A stretch of DNA of 64,000 nucleotides from Sympetrum striolatum (GCA_947579665.1 OX388346.1:86740615-86804614), one strand, 5' to 3'; shown: positions 23,866-34,843, counted from the stretch's first letter. Numbers and translations are program-made. The notes: generated by a model not told the origin, from the sequence alone.

Positions 23866-25677
23866 TTCATCCTCCAAACGGACGCCTCTGGAATAGGACT
23901 GGGAGCCGTCCTATATCAACAGGGCCCCGCGAAGGAACGAAGGATCGTCGCATATGCCAGCGTTAAACTTGCTGACGCAGAAAAAAGGTATCATGCCAAC
24001 GAGCAAGAATGACTAGCCGTAATATGGGCCGTTAAGAGATACCACCAGTATCTTTCCGACCGACCCTTTTTGCTTCGCACGGATAGCAAAGCACTAACCT
24101 GGTTGGAGACGATGCGCGACAGTCGCGCGAAGCTTACGCGTTGGGCTCTGCTGCTCCAGGAGTATCTGTTCACCGTCGAGCACTGCCCGGGGAAGAATAA
24201 CGAGCTGCCCGACGCCCTCTCACGTGCACCAGCGGGAGACGCGGCTGCTGTGACTCCCGAGATGGACCGGATGGTCCCTCCACAGATATGTGCAGTTCCT
24301 GGAGCCGCACACCTGTACGAACGCGTCCGAGAGGCCCAAGCAGAGGACGCCGAAACCAATGCAATTCGGCAGAAAGTCCAAGCGGCCAAAAACGCGCCTA
24401 TACCCTCCGCCCCGCAGAAGCGTTACCTACAACGCCATAGGGAAGAAGACGGACACGTGTGGAGCCGCCCTGGGCCGCGGCGTCCTTGGAGGCTGCTGGT
24501 TCCCCACCAGCTGAGACAAGAGGTACTCCAGCGGTATCATGACGAACCCTTAGAGGGGCACCCCGGGACGAAGGCCACGTACGACGCCCTCACCCGAGGA
24601 TACCATTGGCCTTCGGCACAAGTCGACGTCCGAGCGCACGTCCAAAGCTGCCTCAGATGCGCATGCCGGAAGGGAGGACACCGTGGAAAGCAGATTCCTC
24701 TCCGAGCCCATAAACCTCAGCGGGCTTGAGAGACTGTTGCAGTAGACCTCATGGGCCCTTACCCTCGCTCGGCGAGAGGGAAAACCAACCTCCTCGTGGC
24801 CACGGATATGTTTTCCCGATGGACCGAGGCATTTCCCATCGGAAACACCGAGACCCCAAGCGTCATACGCACGCTAGAAAACGAGGTCTTCGCTCGATGG
24901 GGGTACCCGGCCTGCATCTTGACGGACAACGGACGGCAGTTCATCAGTCGGTTGTGGAAGAACACCTGTGAGAGATGGGGGGCTAAGCCATGGACTACGC
25001 CCACATACCACCCACAGGCAAACCCAACTGAACGGAGGAACCAGGAGATCAAACGCGGCCTACGACTCAGCTTGGAAACAAGACACCAGGACTGGGATAA
25101 ACAGGTGCCCGCCATTCTTTTCTCCATGCGTCGCCGAAGGAACGCAGCCACAAAATTCTCTCCTGCCGAGGTTCTCTTCGGTTGAAATTTGAAGGGACCA
25201 GGGGAATGGGCATTCTCGCCACCCCTTGACCAGGAAGAGACCAATGCACCACCACCCGGAGAAAGGGAACGAACCCAGGAGGTACGCCGGAACCAAGAAA
25301 GATACCAGGAACGGTACGAGGATCCCGCAGAAACACCTCTCGCGTTTCGCCCGGGTGACCAAGTGCTGGTGCGAACGCATCCGCTCTCCGATGCCACCCG
25401 CCACTTCCACGCCGGTTTTGCCTCCAAATGGGAAGGACCAGGGCACATCGAGGAAGCCAGCAGCCACGGAGTCTACTGGGTTCGACTCAAGGGAGGACGA
25501 CGCCAGAAGATCCACTACCAGGACCTCCGCCCCGCGCCACCCCATAGGACCAGACCGGATGAAATGAAGGAAGACACCCCCTCCAGAGAAAGGAGGTACC
25601 CCACCCGAGAGTGGGTCAGGCAGCAGACTGTGAACCGTGTTCTCCCTTCTCACTCGCCCATCCCCTGTGCTCATTAG
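23866..25677 (+). pseudogene. Gypsy pol: RNase H and integrase
   Basis: One reading frame of 604 codons, interrupted only by three TGA codons at 24010, 24727 and 25183. In order: RNase H start (LQTDASGIGLGAVLYQQ), the RNase H motif LLRTDSKALTWL, and HCPGKNNELPDALSR. Next is the integrase zinc region (YHDEPLEGHPGTKATYDAL, then CLRCACRKG). The core carries VAVDLMGPYP, ILTDNGRQF and NPTERRNQEIK, giving D, D and E. The C-terminal part is FRPGDQVLVRTHPLS...KWEGPGHIEE. No indel breaks the frame, so the copy decayed by point change only. All three stops sit where the family usually has a charged residue, which fits CpG decay at CGA codons. Confidence 0.9.
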
Positions 25678-25790
25678 GACCGCCCCCACACGGACAGATG
25701 TGGACAGAGTGGTTTCCCCAACCCCTTGGGACTTCCTCGACCCATCACCATGCCGACGGCCGAATTCTCGCCGAACAGGGAGGGGTGGGA

Positions 25791-26600
25791 TGTCGTGCAC
25801 CAGCCAACGGCGAGAATTCGGACCGGGAGTCTTTTGAGCCGGGAAATCACGTTCGCTTGCGACCGTGTACCTCCGCCCCCGCGCGAGGAAGCGAGGCGCC
25901 CGTTTGGGCATGTTCCTCGGAAATCACGTTCGCTTGCGGCCGTGTACCTCCGCCCACGCAAGTGAGCAAGCGAGGCGCTCTACATTTCCCCTACCCCTGG
26001 CCCCAGAGAAGCTCGCCCTTTGGCTCCCGCTCGGGCCAGGCCCCGAATTTAAGGAGGGCCTCCGGGCTCAAGAAGGCAGAACGGAGGAGGGAGCCCGCGG
26101 GAAGTGTCGCAGAGAATAAGATTCCTCGGCACTTCCCCGCCTCGCCCTGCCTCACCGGGCTCATGCCCCAGAGCCCGGGAAGTGTCGCAGAGAATAAGAT
26201 TCCTCGGCACTTCCCGCCTCGCCCGGCCTTTCCAGACCCTTGCCCCCAGGAAGGGTCTCAGGCAACTCCGCTACTTTCGCACCAGCCGGATGCCCCGGGC
26301 ACCGCGACTTGCACGGCGCCGCCCACGCGCCCTCCGCCACTAGGAGGAGCCCGCACTCGGCTCCCGGAGGCCTTCTCCCCGGACACCGGCGACTCCGGAC
26401 TCCACCACCAGGAGTGTCGCGCCCTCGGAGGCCGATAACTGGACTTGGTGCCAATTCTAAGTGCCAATTGTAAACTCACAGAAAAAATAAAGAAACATTT
26501 CTATCTCAGTTTGTTTTTTCCTGAGTCTTCCCACGGATGATCACCCGATCTCGCATGTCGGGGCGGAACGCCCCACCACAACCACTACCCTCTGTCGACA
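25791..26600 (+). repeat. 3' LTR of the Gypsy element, with internal tandem repeats
   Basis: Begins TGTCGTGCAC after a purine-rich GGGAGGGGTGGGA tract and ends CTGTCGACA; about 810 bp, very GC-rich. Two tandem duplications lie inside. One is a ~75-bp unit with AAATCACGTTCGCTTGCG at about 25845 and 25921. The other is a ~80-bp unit with GAAGTGTCGCAGAGAATAAG at about 26101 and 26180. An AATAAA polyadenylation signal is at 26486. Long frames on both strands here reflect base composition, not genes. Confidence 0.75.
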
Positions 26601-28185
26601 CCTTAATTGCGTCAAAATTATCCGTTTTCGATGCTTTTTTCGATCATATCTTGGCTGTACCACGAAATGTAAGGAGAAATAGATGGAAAAAGATTGAAAT
26701 TTCGTTTAAATTATCCGTTTTCGATGATTTTTACGATCATATCTTGGCAAAATCTATAAAACTAAGGCAAAATAGAGCAAAGTTTAAAATTTGATTAAAT
26801 TATCTGTTTTCAATGCATTTTTCGTTCATATCTCGTAAAAATCACGAAAACTAATGCAAAATAGAGTAAAAGATTGAAATTTCGTTGATTTTTCCATTTT
26901 CGATGCTTTTTTCGATCATATCTTGGCAAAATCACGAAAAGTAAAGTAGAGGATAAAGATTGAAAGTTCGTTGTAATTATCCGTTTTCGATGCTTTTTTC
27001 GATCATATCTTGGCAAAATCTATAAAACTAAGGCAAAATAGAGCAAAGTTTAAAATTTGATTAAATTATCTGTTTTCAATGCATTTTTCGTTCATATCTC
27101 GTAAAAATCACGAAAACTAATGCAAAATAGAGTAAAAGATTGAAATTTCGTTGATTTTTCCATTTTCGATGCTTTTTTCGATCATATCTTGGCAAAATCA
27201 CGAAAAGTAAAGTAGAGGATAAAGATTGAAAGTTCGTTGTAATTATCCGTTTTCGATGCTTTTTTCGATCATATCTTGGAAATATCACGAAAAGTAAAGT
27301 AGAGGAAAAAGATTGAAATTTCGTTAAAATTTTCCATTTTCGATGCTTTTTTCGATCATATCTTTGCAAAATCACGAAAAGTAAAGTAGAGGAAAAAGAT
27401 TGAAATTTCGTTGTAATTATCCGTTTTCGATGCTTTTTTCGATCATATCTAGGAAAAATCACGAAAAGTAAGGTAAAACAGAGGAAAAAGATTGAAATTT
27501 CGATGAAATTATCCGTTTCCGATGCTTTTTTCGATCATATCTTGGGTAAATCACGAAAACTAAGGCAAAATAGAGGAAAAAGAATGAAATTTCGTTGAAA
27601 TTATGCATTTTCGATGCTTTTTTCGATCATATCTTGGGTAAATCACGAAAAGTAAGGCAAAATAAAGGAAAAAGATTGAAATTTCGTTGAAATTGTCCGT
27701 TTTCGATGCTTTTTTCGATCATATCTTGGCAAAATAAAGAAAACTAAGGCAAAATAGAGCAAAAGATTGAAATTTCGTTTAAATTATCTGTTTTCGATGA
27801 TTTTTTCGATCACATCTTGGAAAAATCACGAAAACTAAGGCATAATAGAGGAAAAAGATTGAAATTTCGTTGAAATTATGCATTTTCGATGCTTTTTTCG
27901 ATCATATCTTGGGTAAATCACGAAAAGTAAGGCAAAATAGAGGAAAAAATAGAAATTTCGTTGAAATTATGCATTTTCGATGCTTTTTTCGATCATATCT
28001 TCGGTAAATCACGAAAATTAAGGCAAAATAGAGGAAAAAGATTGAAATTTCGTTGAAATTATCCGTTTTCGATGCTTTTTACGATCATATCTTGGCAAAA
28101 TCAAGAAAACTAAGGCAAAATAGAGGAAAAAGATTAAAATTTAGTTGAAATAATCCGTTTTCGATGCTTTTTACGATCATCGATA
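26601..28185. repeat. Satellite array, ~90-bp monomer
   Basis: About 17-18 tandem monomers, most about 92 bp, with consensus blocks TCCGTTTTCGATGCTTTTTT, CGATCATATCTTGG, AAATCACGAAAACTAAGGC and GATTGAAATTTCGTTGAAA. Near the left end a three-monomer block with variant words (AATCTATAAAACTAAGG, TTTTCAATGCATTTTTCG) is repeated after 266 bp (26751 and 27017), a small higher-order repeat. Minus-strand open frames are monomer read-through, not genes. Confidence 0.95.
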
Positions 28186-28868
28186 TATCCCCATATTTTC
28201 GTTATCTAGTTTTTGAGCAGTAAGATGGGGTTAACTTCATGGTAGAAAGGTTAATTTTTATGCACACCTAACATAATAAATATATGAGATACAGAGTATC
28301 TCTATCTATCAGTAATGGATTATTTCTGCCACTCTTCAAAAATGACAGAAAGAGTTGAAATATTTCAGGTAAGGCAAGATAAAGATACTTTTTGTATTTA
28401 ATAATACATTGACAGTTTAAATTGCCAACAACTTACAGCATAGTTAGGTGTAACAAGAACAAGGACTGAGGTATTATATATATTCTCAAAAAGAGTCACA
28501 AGATTGCTGCTAACATTAGATATAAAAAGTAAAAGGTTATTGATATGGATTCGTATAATACAAGGGGCCACAGAAAAATTAAAACTGATCCTCCCATCAA
28601 GACGATAAAATCTTTAAATTACAAAAGAAGATAGTTCGGGATATAATGAATGCTTGATGCCCCTAGTCTGCCACTTTTCAAACACCTCAATATTTAACCT
28701 CTTCCCTGTATCAATCTTCATTCCATAATTATTCACATAAAGTTAAATCTTCCTCAGTTCAGGACCAACAGTGAAATACATATCCTTAATACTTGTAATG
28801 CCAGGAAATTGCATGTTCCTTATGCACGCACCAAATCAAATACGCTAGGGCCTAAACATATGGGACTT
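28186..28868. other. No gene recognised
   Basis: AT-rich single-copy-looking DNA between the satellite and the candidate DUF4806 element. No frame, splice-supported exon or repeat that I can support. Confidence 0.4.
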
Positions 28869-29663
28869 CCCTACAAACCAAGAAAAGATTAAATCCAGAT
28901 TTAATATAGATACTAGCCAACATTGGATCCAGAAAAAATCTAGATTAAATCTAGATTTTTTTAGGTGCTATGTCCTCTACATGTCGTATTAAATCTAGAT
29001 TTTATACAGATTTTTTCGAGATTTAATCTGGGATTTTTCCTGGATTTAATCTAGATTTTGAAATCTTTTCAAGGAAAAGGCAGCCAGGGGGTGCACCCTC
29101 ATTTCACGTATTATTTTTGGTAGCTTGAATTAAAGGCTGTTTTACAATAAATCCCACATATTTCTGGAGCAAGTTAATTCCAGTGATCAAGGGATGTCAC
29201 ATACAAGAAATTAATTTCAAACTCTGAGATTTAAATTCCTACTTTTATAACTCATGAAAATTATAACATTTCTGGTGCAACTCTTACTAAGGCACCACTG
29301 AATTATCTTTGAGAAACTCATCAATAAGAGATCAGTAATACACCATTACAATGAATTCTTCATAAAATTAAAAATTTATTGAATCTTAAAATGATTAATA
29401 TTTAATTTCCATTAATGAATGTTTCAAGAGGGATTCCCACATTTCTTAATTCTGTTGATCATTGGATGGCATACAAAAAGCATTACTTCTCAAAGCATAC
29501 AATTCAATTATTGACCTTTTAAAAATTAAAAACTATTTTCATACTGTTATGACAAATCACACAACGCATGAATGGAAAACTCCACAATAAACTTATCAGG
29601 ATGTGATCAGTAATATATAAGAAGACCATAAATTTGAAATCAACATTTTTTAATTAAAGATAT

Positions 29664-29790
29664 TCATAATAATAATAATACATTTATTGTCCAAGGACAG
29701 AGTTAAATACATATGACAACACTCCTTCCCCACTTCCTTCTTTGATGAGGCGGCCAAACTAGCTCTTCCCTGTATTACCTATGAAAATTA
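29664..29790 (-). repeat. 3' tail of a LINE or SINE
   Basis: In minus orientation the segment reads GACAACACTCC-complement sequence leading to CTTGGACAATAAATGTATT followed by (ATT)n. This is a typical retroposon 3' end with a trinucleotide tail. It is too short to classify. It lies inside the candidate DUF4806 element, downstream of the gene. Confidence 0.4.
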
Positions 29791-30088
29791 AAAGTATTAT
29801 TCATTTTTGTTTAATCCACTGAAAGAATTTAAGTATTTTCACTAGTTTTCTATCAGGTCTACTAACTATGCTCATTCTCTACTTGAGATGGACAAGAAAT
29901 GTATCTCCATATTCACAACTGTTTCCTAAGCAGTTTCAAGACAGATCTACTTGAATGAGTTGAAGGGTTGAGTTACTACTAGCAGGAAAGCTAATGTTAG
30001 AAATAGTAAATACAATTAATATGTCAACCTTCTGGTTGAAACACTGAGTGATGTTTCCATCATTAACTTCATTCTGCTGAACTTCTGT

Positions 30089-30990
30089 TTACAATCTATG
30101 AATTATTTTCTTACCAAATATTAATTTATCAAGTTTTGAGTCTTTGAAGGCTGATTCACTCCTTGCAGGGACACCTTTATATGTAAATGACACTGCCAGG
30201 GAATCTGTCATTATCCTGTATATTATACTGTTGACTGAGGCCACCAAAGACACACCTCCCTGGACTTTTAGCTCCTTTTTCTGAAAATGCAAGATAGTCA
30301 AGGTAATTTGAATTAGAAAAGGGAACTAAATATACACATATGGTCTTAGAGTAACTTAAGGGAACGCAAATACAAATGATGGCAGAGACTTGCACAAACA
30401 CTAATCAAGATCTGGTAGTTTGGTAAATTAGAGTCGGTGTGACTAATTTTTGTCATTAGTACAAGAGAGACCGAAAGAAACAAAGGGAATGGGTGAAAGG
30501 GGAAGATACACAAGTGAATTTTCATCCAAAACTTACCACCAACTCCTTGAATGTTTTATCATTTAACTTCTCCTCCATAGCTTCATAGCCATCCTCCGAC
30601 TCAAGAGGAAATGGAATGACCTCTTCCATGCCCACTTCCAGTCTAGGCACTGATTCCTGTATCTTTATACCATCCAATGCCATCCTCATGCACTTTGAAT
30701 TTTCCAGAAGTTCCTGAAGAAGAATATTGCTAGCCATAACTCTTTTCTCCAGATTTTCAATAGTGCCTGAAGAGTAACATTTAGAAAAGACTTAGAACAT
30801 TTAACTAAACAAATAATCTTCATCAAGGTGTATGTGCATTCAAGAGAGAATGGTCTGATATGGCAAATGCAATTTTACAATTGTGTTAATCTAAAATCAT
30901 TCATACAGACATACTTACGCCTGTTTTTGTTGCAGCAAGGTGAACCACAACTGCATTCTCCAGCTTCCTCCCATTCCGAAACTGTTCTTC
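30089..30990 (-). CDS. DUF4806-domain-like protein, last three coding exons
   Basis: Three minus-strand exons join in phase: 30990-30919, 30765-30537 and 30280-30089, each bounded by CAG acceptors and GTAAGT-type donors. The joined product runs RTVSEWEEAGECSCGSPCC, TIENLEKRVMASNILLQELL, FPLESEDGYEAMEEKLND, FKELV, then KKELKVQGGVSLVASVNSII, MTDSLAVSFTYKG and SAFKDSKLDKLIFG before the stop. Order and spacing (FPL...EEKL.D..F...L, GG..L...VN.I...M.D.LA..F...G...AF.D.K) match the DUF4806 family, whose function is unknown. The N-terminus is not found. Candidate 5' exon ends with donors lie at 31574 and 31625. The frame is intact, so it may be expressed. Confidence 0.62.
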
Positions 30991-31069
30991 CTGTAAAGGG
31001 AACTTCTATTTTATACACATAAATATACATTACACTAAATACACAACATATTACTTTGTTGCAATAATT

Positions 31070-31540
31070 GCCAATTTAATTTTGCCATTTAATTCGAACA
31101 ATAATAGCAACGTGAATTGGGGAAGTGCTTGGTTGGAATTCAGAGATGTTAAATCGCAACGTGGTGGCCTGAACTTTCCAAAAAAGCTTATTTTAAATAC
31201 CAGGGGATATTTGAAACGAAATATAGCTAATATAAATGCAAACACGACAACGATTAACTGATCTAAATGCGTTAGTTAGAAGGTTGCATTGTGCATCGAC
31301 AACTCAATCGCCGTAATCGCAAAACTTTACATAATATTACACATTGAACAGCTACTCACGTGAGAACACATTTAATTCGAACAATAATAGCAACGTGACT
31401 TTGGGAAGTGCTTAGTTAGAATTCAGAAATGTTAAATCGCCACGTTGCGGCCGCAACTTTCCAAAAAAAGCTTACTTAAATGCTAGGGGATATTTGCAAC
31501 GAAATATAGCAAATCTAAATACAAACACAAGAAATGATAC
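31070..31540. repeat. Local tandem duplication upstream of the DUF4806-like gene
   Basis: About 31084-31250 and 31369-31530 share CATTTAATTCGAACAATAAT, TAGCAACGTGA, GGGAAGTGCTT, ATGTTAAATCGC(A/C)ACGT and GAAATATAGC. The offset is about 285 bp. It lies in what would be the first intron or 5' region of the gene. Confidence 0.8.
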
Positions 31541-32140
31541 AAACAGATTTTGACTAAATAAAACAAACCTTACCTGCGAATCCAATAAGTGATCAGCAAC
31601 GCTGGATATGATGATCCTCCTTACCGTTGGCTGAATAGAATATTCAGCAGCGCAGCGCTATATTACAGCGCTACTGCACAAGACCCGGCACTTACTGCTC
31701 TCAAAAGGGCTCAAAAGAGCAAAGGAATGTCCTAGGAGGACTAAATGAAAATATGAAATGAATGCAAATGAAAACAATGAGATTAAAGGTATGTAAAGGT
31801 AGATGAAAGCAGGAATGGAGAGGATATGCAGATGAGTAATGGAAGTCCTAAAAAGAACTGTTCTGAACGTGAAAATGAAATTAAACTAAAGTAGAGTGGA
31901 TAAATGCAATAGCGAAGGGTTATCGTACCTATGGTAGAGTGACAAGAGCACATATTTCATGGAAGTACCTTGTCAAATTCTGCCTAGTTACATTAGCGCC
32001 GCGTATCGGTGAACGACGAAATGGAGGTTTGACGGCAGCCATTATTCTTTCACGAAACTCTGGAGAATTTTACCAGATTTTTACGACAAATTCCACTCCT
32101 GAATTTTTGATTCATCAAATATTATTTATATATATTATAT

Positions 32141-32530
32141 GATAAATTAAACAACAGGGGATCATATTAATATTAATATAACAGGGGATCAGAAACTCTA
32201 AATTTAAAGTATGTAAAAGTGGGATTTGGAAATCTAGAATTAGAAATCCAGATTTTCCATGTATTAAACAAGGATTTCGAAATCCAGATTCAATGTACCT
32301 CAAATCCTAAAAATAATATATAAGTTACCTACATATTATTTTATAATTATATATTATATTATATGATAAATTAAACAACAGGGGATCAGAAAATCTAAAT
32401 TTAAAATATGTAAAACTGGGATTTGGAAATCTAGATTTCGAAATCCAGATTTTCCATGTATTAAACAAGGATTTCGAAATCCAGATTCAATGTATCTCCA
32501 AATCCTAAAAATATCTAGATTTAATCCTTA
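32141..32530. repeat. Direct duplication in the right end of the candidate element
   Basis: GATAAATTAAACAACAGGGG occurs at 32141 and 32365, each followed by the same block (GGGATTTGGAAATCTAGA, AATCCAGATTTTCCATGTAT, AAACAAGGATTTCGAAATCC). The offset is about 224 bp. The blocks are rich in AATC(T/C)AGATT half-palindromes that also fill the left end at 28937-29057. Confidence 0.85.
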
Positions 32531-32631
32531 TCTGGTTTGTAGGGTTGTTATTTACAACTAATTACCTATGTACCTCAAGAATGTAAAATCTGATGCTGCT
32601 TTTAAAAGCAAATGTAAATCTTTTTTATTGA

Positions 32632-33053
32632 TGAGAAATGAAGGAGAAAAAGTCTGCCACCACCAGGACTCGAACCCAGATCTTCCACTTGCCTGGTGGA
32701 TGCTTTAACCAATTAACAGCACTATCACTGTGCCCGTAGCTACATTGGTTAAAGTATCCGCCCGGCAAGTGGAAGATCCGGGCTGCGGCAGACTTTTTCT
32801 CCTTCATTTCTTCTCTAAATTCAAGCATGTGTATTATGCTCATTTCATTGCTTATCACACTTGTTTTATTGAAAAAAAAATTATAGTGCAGATGAATATC
32901 TGCCATATTAATTTCATGTATTCCTGTGTATAGTGTGTTTTTCCTAAATATTATTACTTTTTATATCTTTTCAAATTGACGAAGTCTATATATACATACA
33001 TGATATATCATGTATGTGATCAGTGACAAATAAAATTATTATTATTATTCTTT
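32632..33053 (+). mobile_element. tRNA-derived SINE with an inverted copy of its head
   Basis: A plus-strand SINE runs from about 32735 to 33053: tRNA-like head (TTGGTTAAAGTATCC, CGGCAAGTGGAAGATCCGGG), middle, then TGACAAATAAAATTATTATT with an (ATT)n tail. A second head lies immediately upstream on the minus strand (32632-32713). It keeps a tRNA-type B box, GGTTCGAGTCC (complement at 32666-32676), and TTGGTTAAAGC. The two heads pair as long imperfect hairpin arms around a ~30-bp loop. The B box in the plus copy is damaged. Transcription of an intact copy would be by RNA polymerase III; no intact tRNA gene is claimed. Confidence 0.72.
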
Positions 33054-34436
33054 GTTAACTAAGTGAGATAACATTGTAACCTAATTAAAGACTGCAAATT
33101 CTGACATAAAATTTAAATGTATAAAACCATTCAGATGAAAAAGATTATTTCATGGACTAATAAAATCAATTACTAAAAAGAATAATGACCACAACTATAA
33201 AATAAGGACAGAGGTTCACCGAAGAGATGCTGGTAAATATTCGTTTATTCTCAGAATGGCAGTTGACCGGAATGGCTTATCAAAGGAAATTTTCAGCCCC
33301 TTCCTGCAAAACATATCTATTTTTAAAAAGAAATTGTTTTACATAATACCTTTAAAATGTGTAAATCACCAGGTTTTGAGTGGAGCTGTAGCAAAAGTGA
33401 TATAATGTATGGTATGGAGATGTTCTTAAGATGGGAGGTTGTTGTTATTGAATAGGATACAAATTTCAGTGTAGAAATGCATATATTGTGTTGGAAGTGA
33501 TATGTCAAGTTACCACCTGGTTGTTTCCTACTTGTGACTCTGTATATAATAATAATAATAACAAAGTTGAGAGGTGAATGTAATTTGCCAGAGAATAGAG
33601 ATATTCTCAGGAAAGCCAACTTCCCAGGCTGCATTAAGTCATACGTCACAAAGGTGGAGCCCTATCATAGCTCCAATCATGTGCATAGCATGTAAGACAC
33701 CATACATTATATATGTACATGCATACATTCTTCTCATTTATGTTTGCATAAACTATTCAAGAATTTTCATAACCAAGATCAACTGTAATTATAATGAATG
33801 GACTGCAGTTATATTTATAGATAATTATATGAATCAAAAGCTGCTCAAGAAAGGGCTTGAGGACTTCATTTTTGAGAGTAACATATAACGGAACTAAGAC
33901 ATACATAAATCTAACAAAGCACCCGAGTTTTGGAAATCATATAGAGGGAAACAATAGTAAGATGCATTCTATTTGCTGTGGTAAATATCTCAATTGATCA
34001 TAACAAACTTAGTGAATGTTTATGAAAAGGGTATAAATTAACTAGCAGGTGACAAAACTGAACTACAGCTTAAAAGATTATAATTACATAGAGATATTAG
34101 ATTTAAAATCTAAGAAGCTTTGTAATTCTCAAACTCAAAATTACTCAAAAGTACAATCTCATAATGACTAATCTGAAATGCAGTATTATCATTAAAATTC
34201 CTACCAAATGTTCTGAGCTGGGAGATAAGAATATTGTCTTAAAAAGTACCAATATGTGACTTTAAGAACAGGAATGAAATAGATAGCTTATTGCCTAAGG
34301 CCTTAAGGGGGACAATTTCTTTGATATTTTCAAATGGGGGGTCTTTTATTCCTCTCTGCCATGGATAGAAGTGAATGATCGCTGTAGGCACTATGGAAAC
34401 ATCAATTGCTCTGTAAATCACTGAAAAAATGATGAC
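33054..34436. other. Intron-like AT-rich DNA, no gene recognised
   Basis: Contains an (ATA)n microsatellite near 33547. No supported exon on the minus strand that would continue the sidestep-family gene. The minus frame at 34239-34421 has no recognisable homology. Confidence 0.4.
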
Positions 34437-34843
34437 TTATATCTCTGCTAACAATACATAAAGTTTAAATGAGAGAATAAGGTAAAGATATTTTAAAGAA
34501 GCAAATATGATAGGTCCAATGAAATCCCCATTTTTTTGAGGGATTATGTCAGGATTATTTTCATCAGGATCTGTAACATCACAAATTTCTTTTCCTTGGC
34601 CCGTGGATTTTTCATCTCCTCCATTGGTGGCAGTCTGAGGAACCCCCTTTCTGGTCCCTCTTACGCCTGCTACGCCTCCCCCATTTCGCATAGTCTCCTC
34701 ATCTTCATCCACCTCATCATCGTCATGGCCACGTAACCTCATCACAACCACTATGACCACTGCAACTAACACCAAAGCTGCCACAACACCCACCAGCACT
34801 CCCAAAATTGGAGTTATATTTAGGATTGTTCCAGGAGTCACTG
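34437..34843 (-). CDS. Sidestep-family protein: transmembrane and juxtamembrane exon
   Basis: The exon starts at 34843 after a TTCCAG acceptor, in phase 1, matching the FN3 exon upstream. It encodes VTPGTILNITPILGVLVG, a hydrophobic segment (VAALVLVAVVIVVVM) followed by RLRG, then an acidic and polar cytoplasmic stretch ending DENNPDIIPQK. The one-pass membrane segment followed by a ...NPD(I/V)IP motif is typical of Sidestep-family receptors, immunoglobulin-superfamily guidance proteins on axons and muscle. The true 3' splice boundary is unclear: no good donor sits after PDIIPQKNG (about 34527), and the open frame runs on to a stop at 34437. Read-through into intron or a short tail are both possible. 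Confidence 0.7.

Larger units (their letters stand above)
23866..26600 (+). mobile_element. Ty3/Gypsy LTR retrotransposon, 5'-truncated
   Basis: GC-rich island in AT-rich surroundings. It starts abruptly at 23866 inside the RNase H domain, runs through integrase, and ends in a TG...CA LTR (25791-26600). Gag, protease, most of reverse transcriptase and the 5' LTR are missing. No envelope frame follows integrase. The right end abuts a ~90-bp satellite directly. Confidence 0.88.
28869..32544. mobile_element. Candidate DNA element enclosing a DUF4806-like gene
   Basis: The left end begins CCCTACAAACCA (28869-28880) and the right end finishes with its exact reverse complement (32533-32544). Similarity continues inward for about 34 bp through GATTAAATC(C/T)AGAT. 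Both subterminal regions are packed with AATCTAGATT palindromes and near variants: four on the left (28937, 28948, 28992, 29048), and on the right 32428 plus variants at 32231 and 32512. The right subterminal block is itself duplicated in tandem. The only recognisable gene inside is the DUF4806-like gene. No transposase and no clear target duplication are visible, so it may be non-autonomous, old, or a chance pairing of two related repeats. Confidence 0.5.

Noticed and set aside
25060..26479. Several long frames on both strands over the Gypsy element and LTR
   Set aside because: They overlap the integrase frame or the LTR and reflect high GC content; only one frame shows domain motifs.
27076..27462. 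128-codon repetitive minus-strand protein (RYDRKKHRK repeats)
   Set aside because: It is read-through of the 90-bp satellite; repeats track the monomer and are broken in other monomers.
32650..32720. Minus-strand tRNA gene
   Set aside because: The B box is good but the acceptor and anticodon arms do not fold as a standard tRNA; better explained as a SINE head.
33212..33306. Plus-strand VHRRDAGKYSFIL, reminiscent of an immunoglobulin-domain motif
   Set aside because: Opposite strand to the sidestep-family exons, no splice-bounded domain around it, no cysteine or tryptophan in the expected places.
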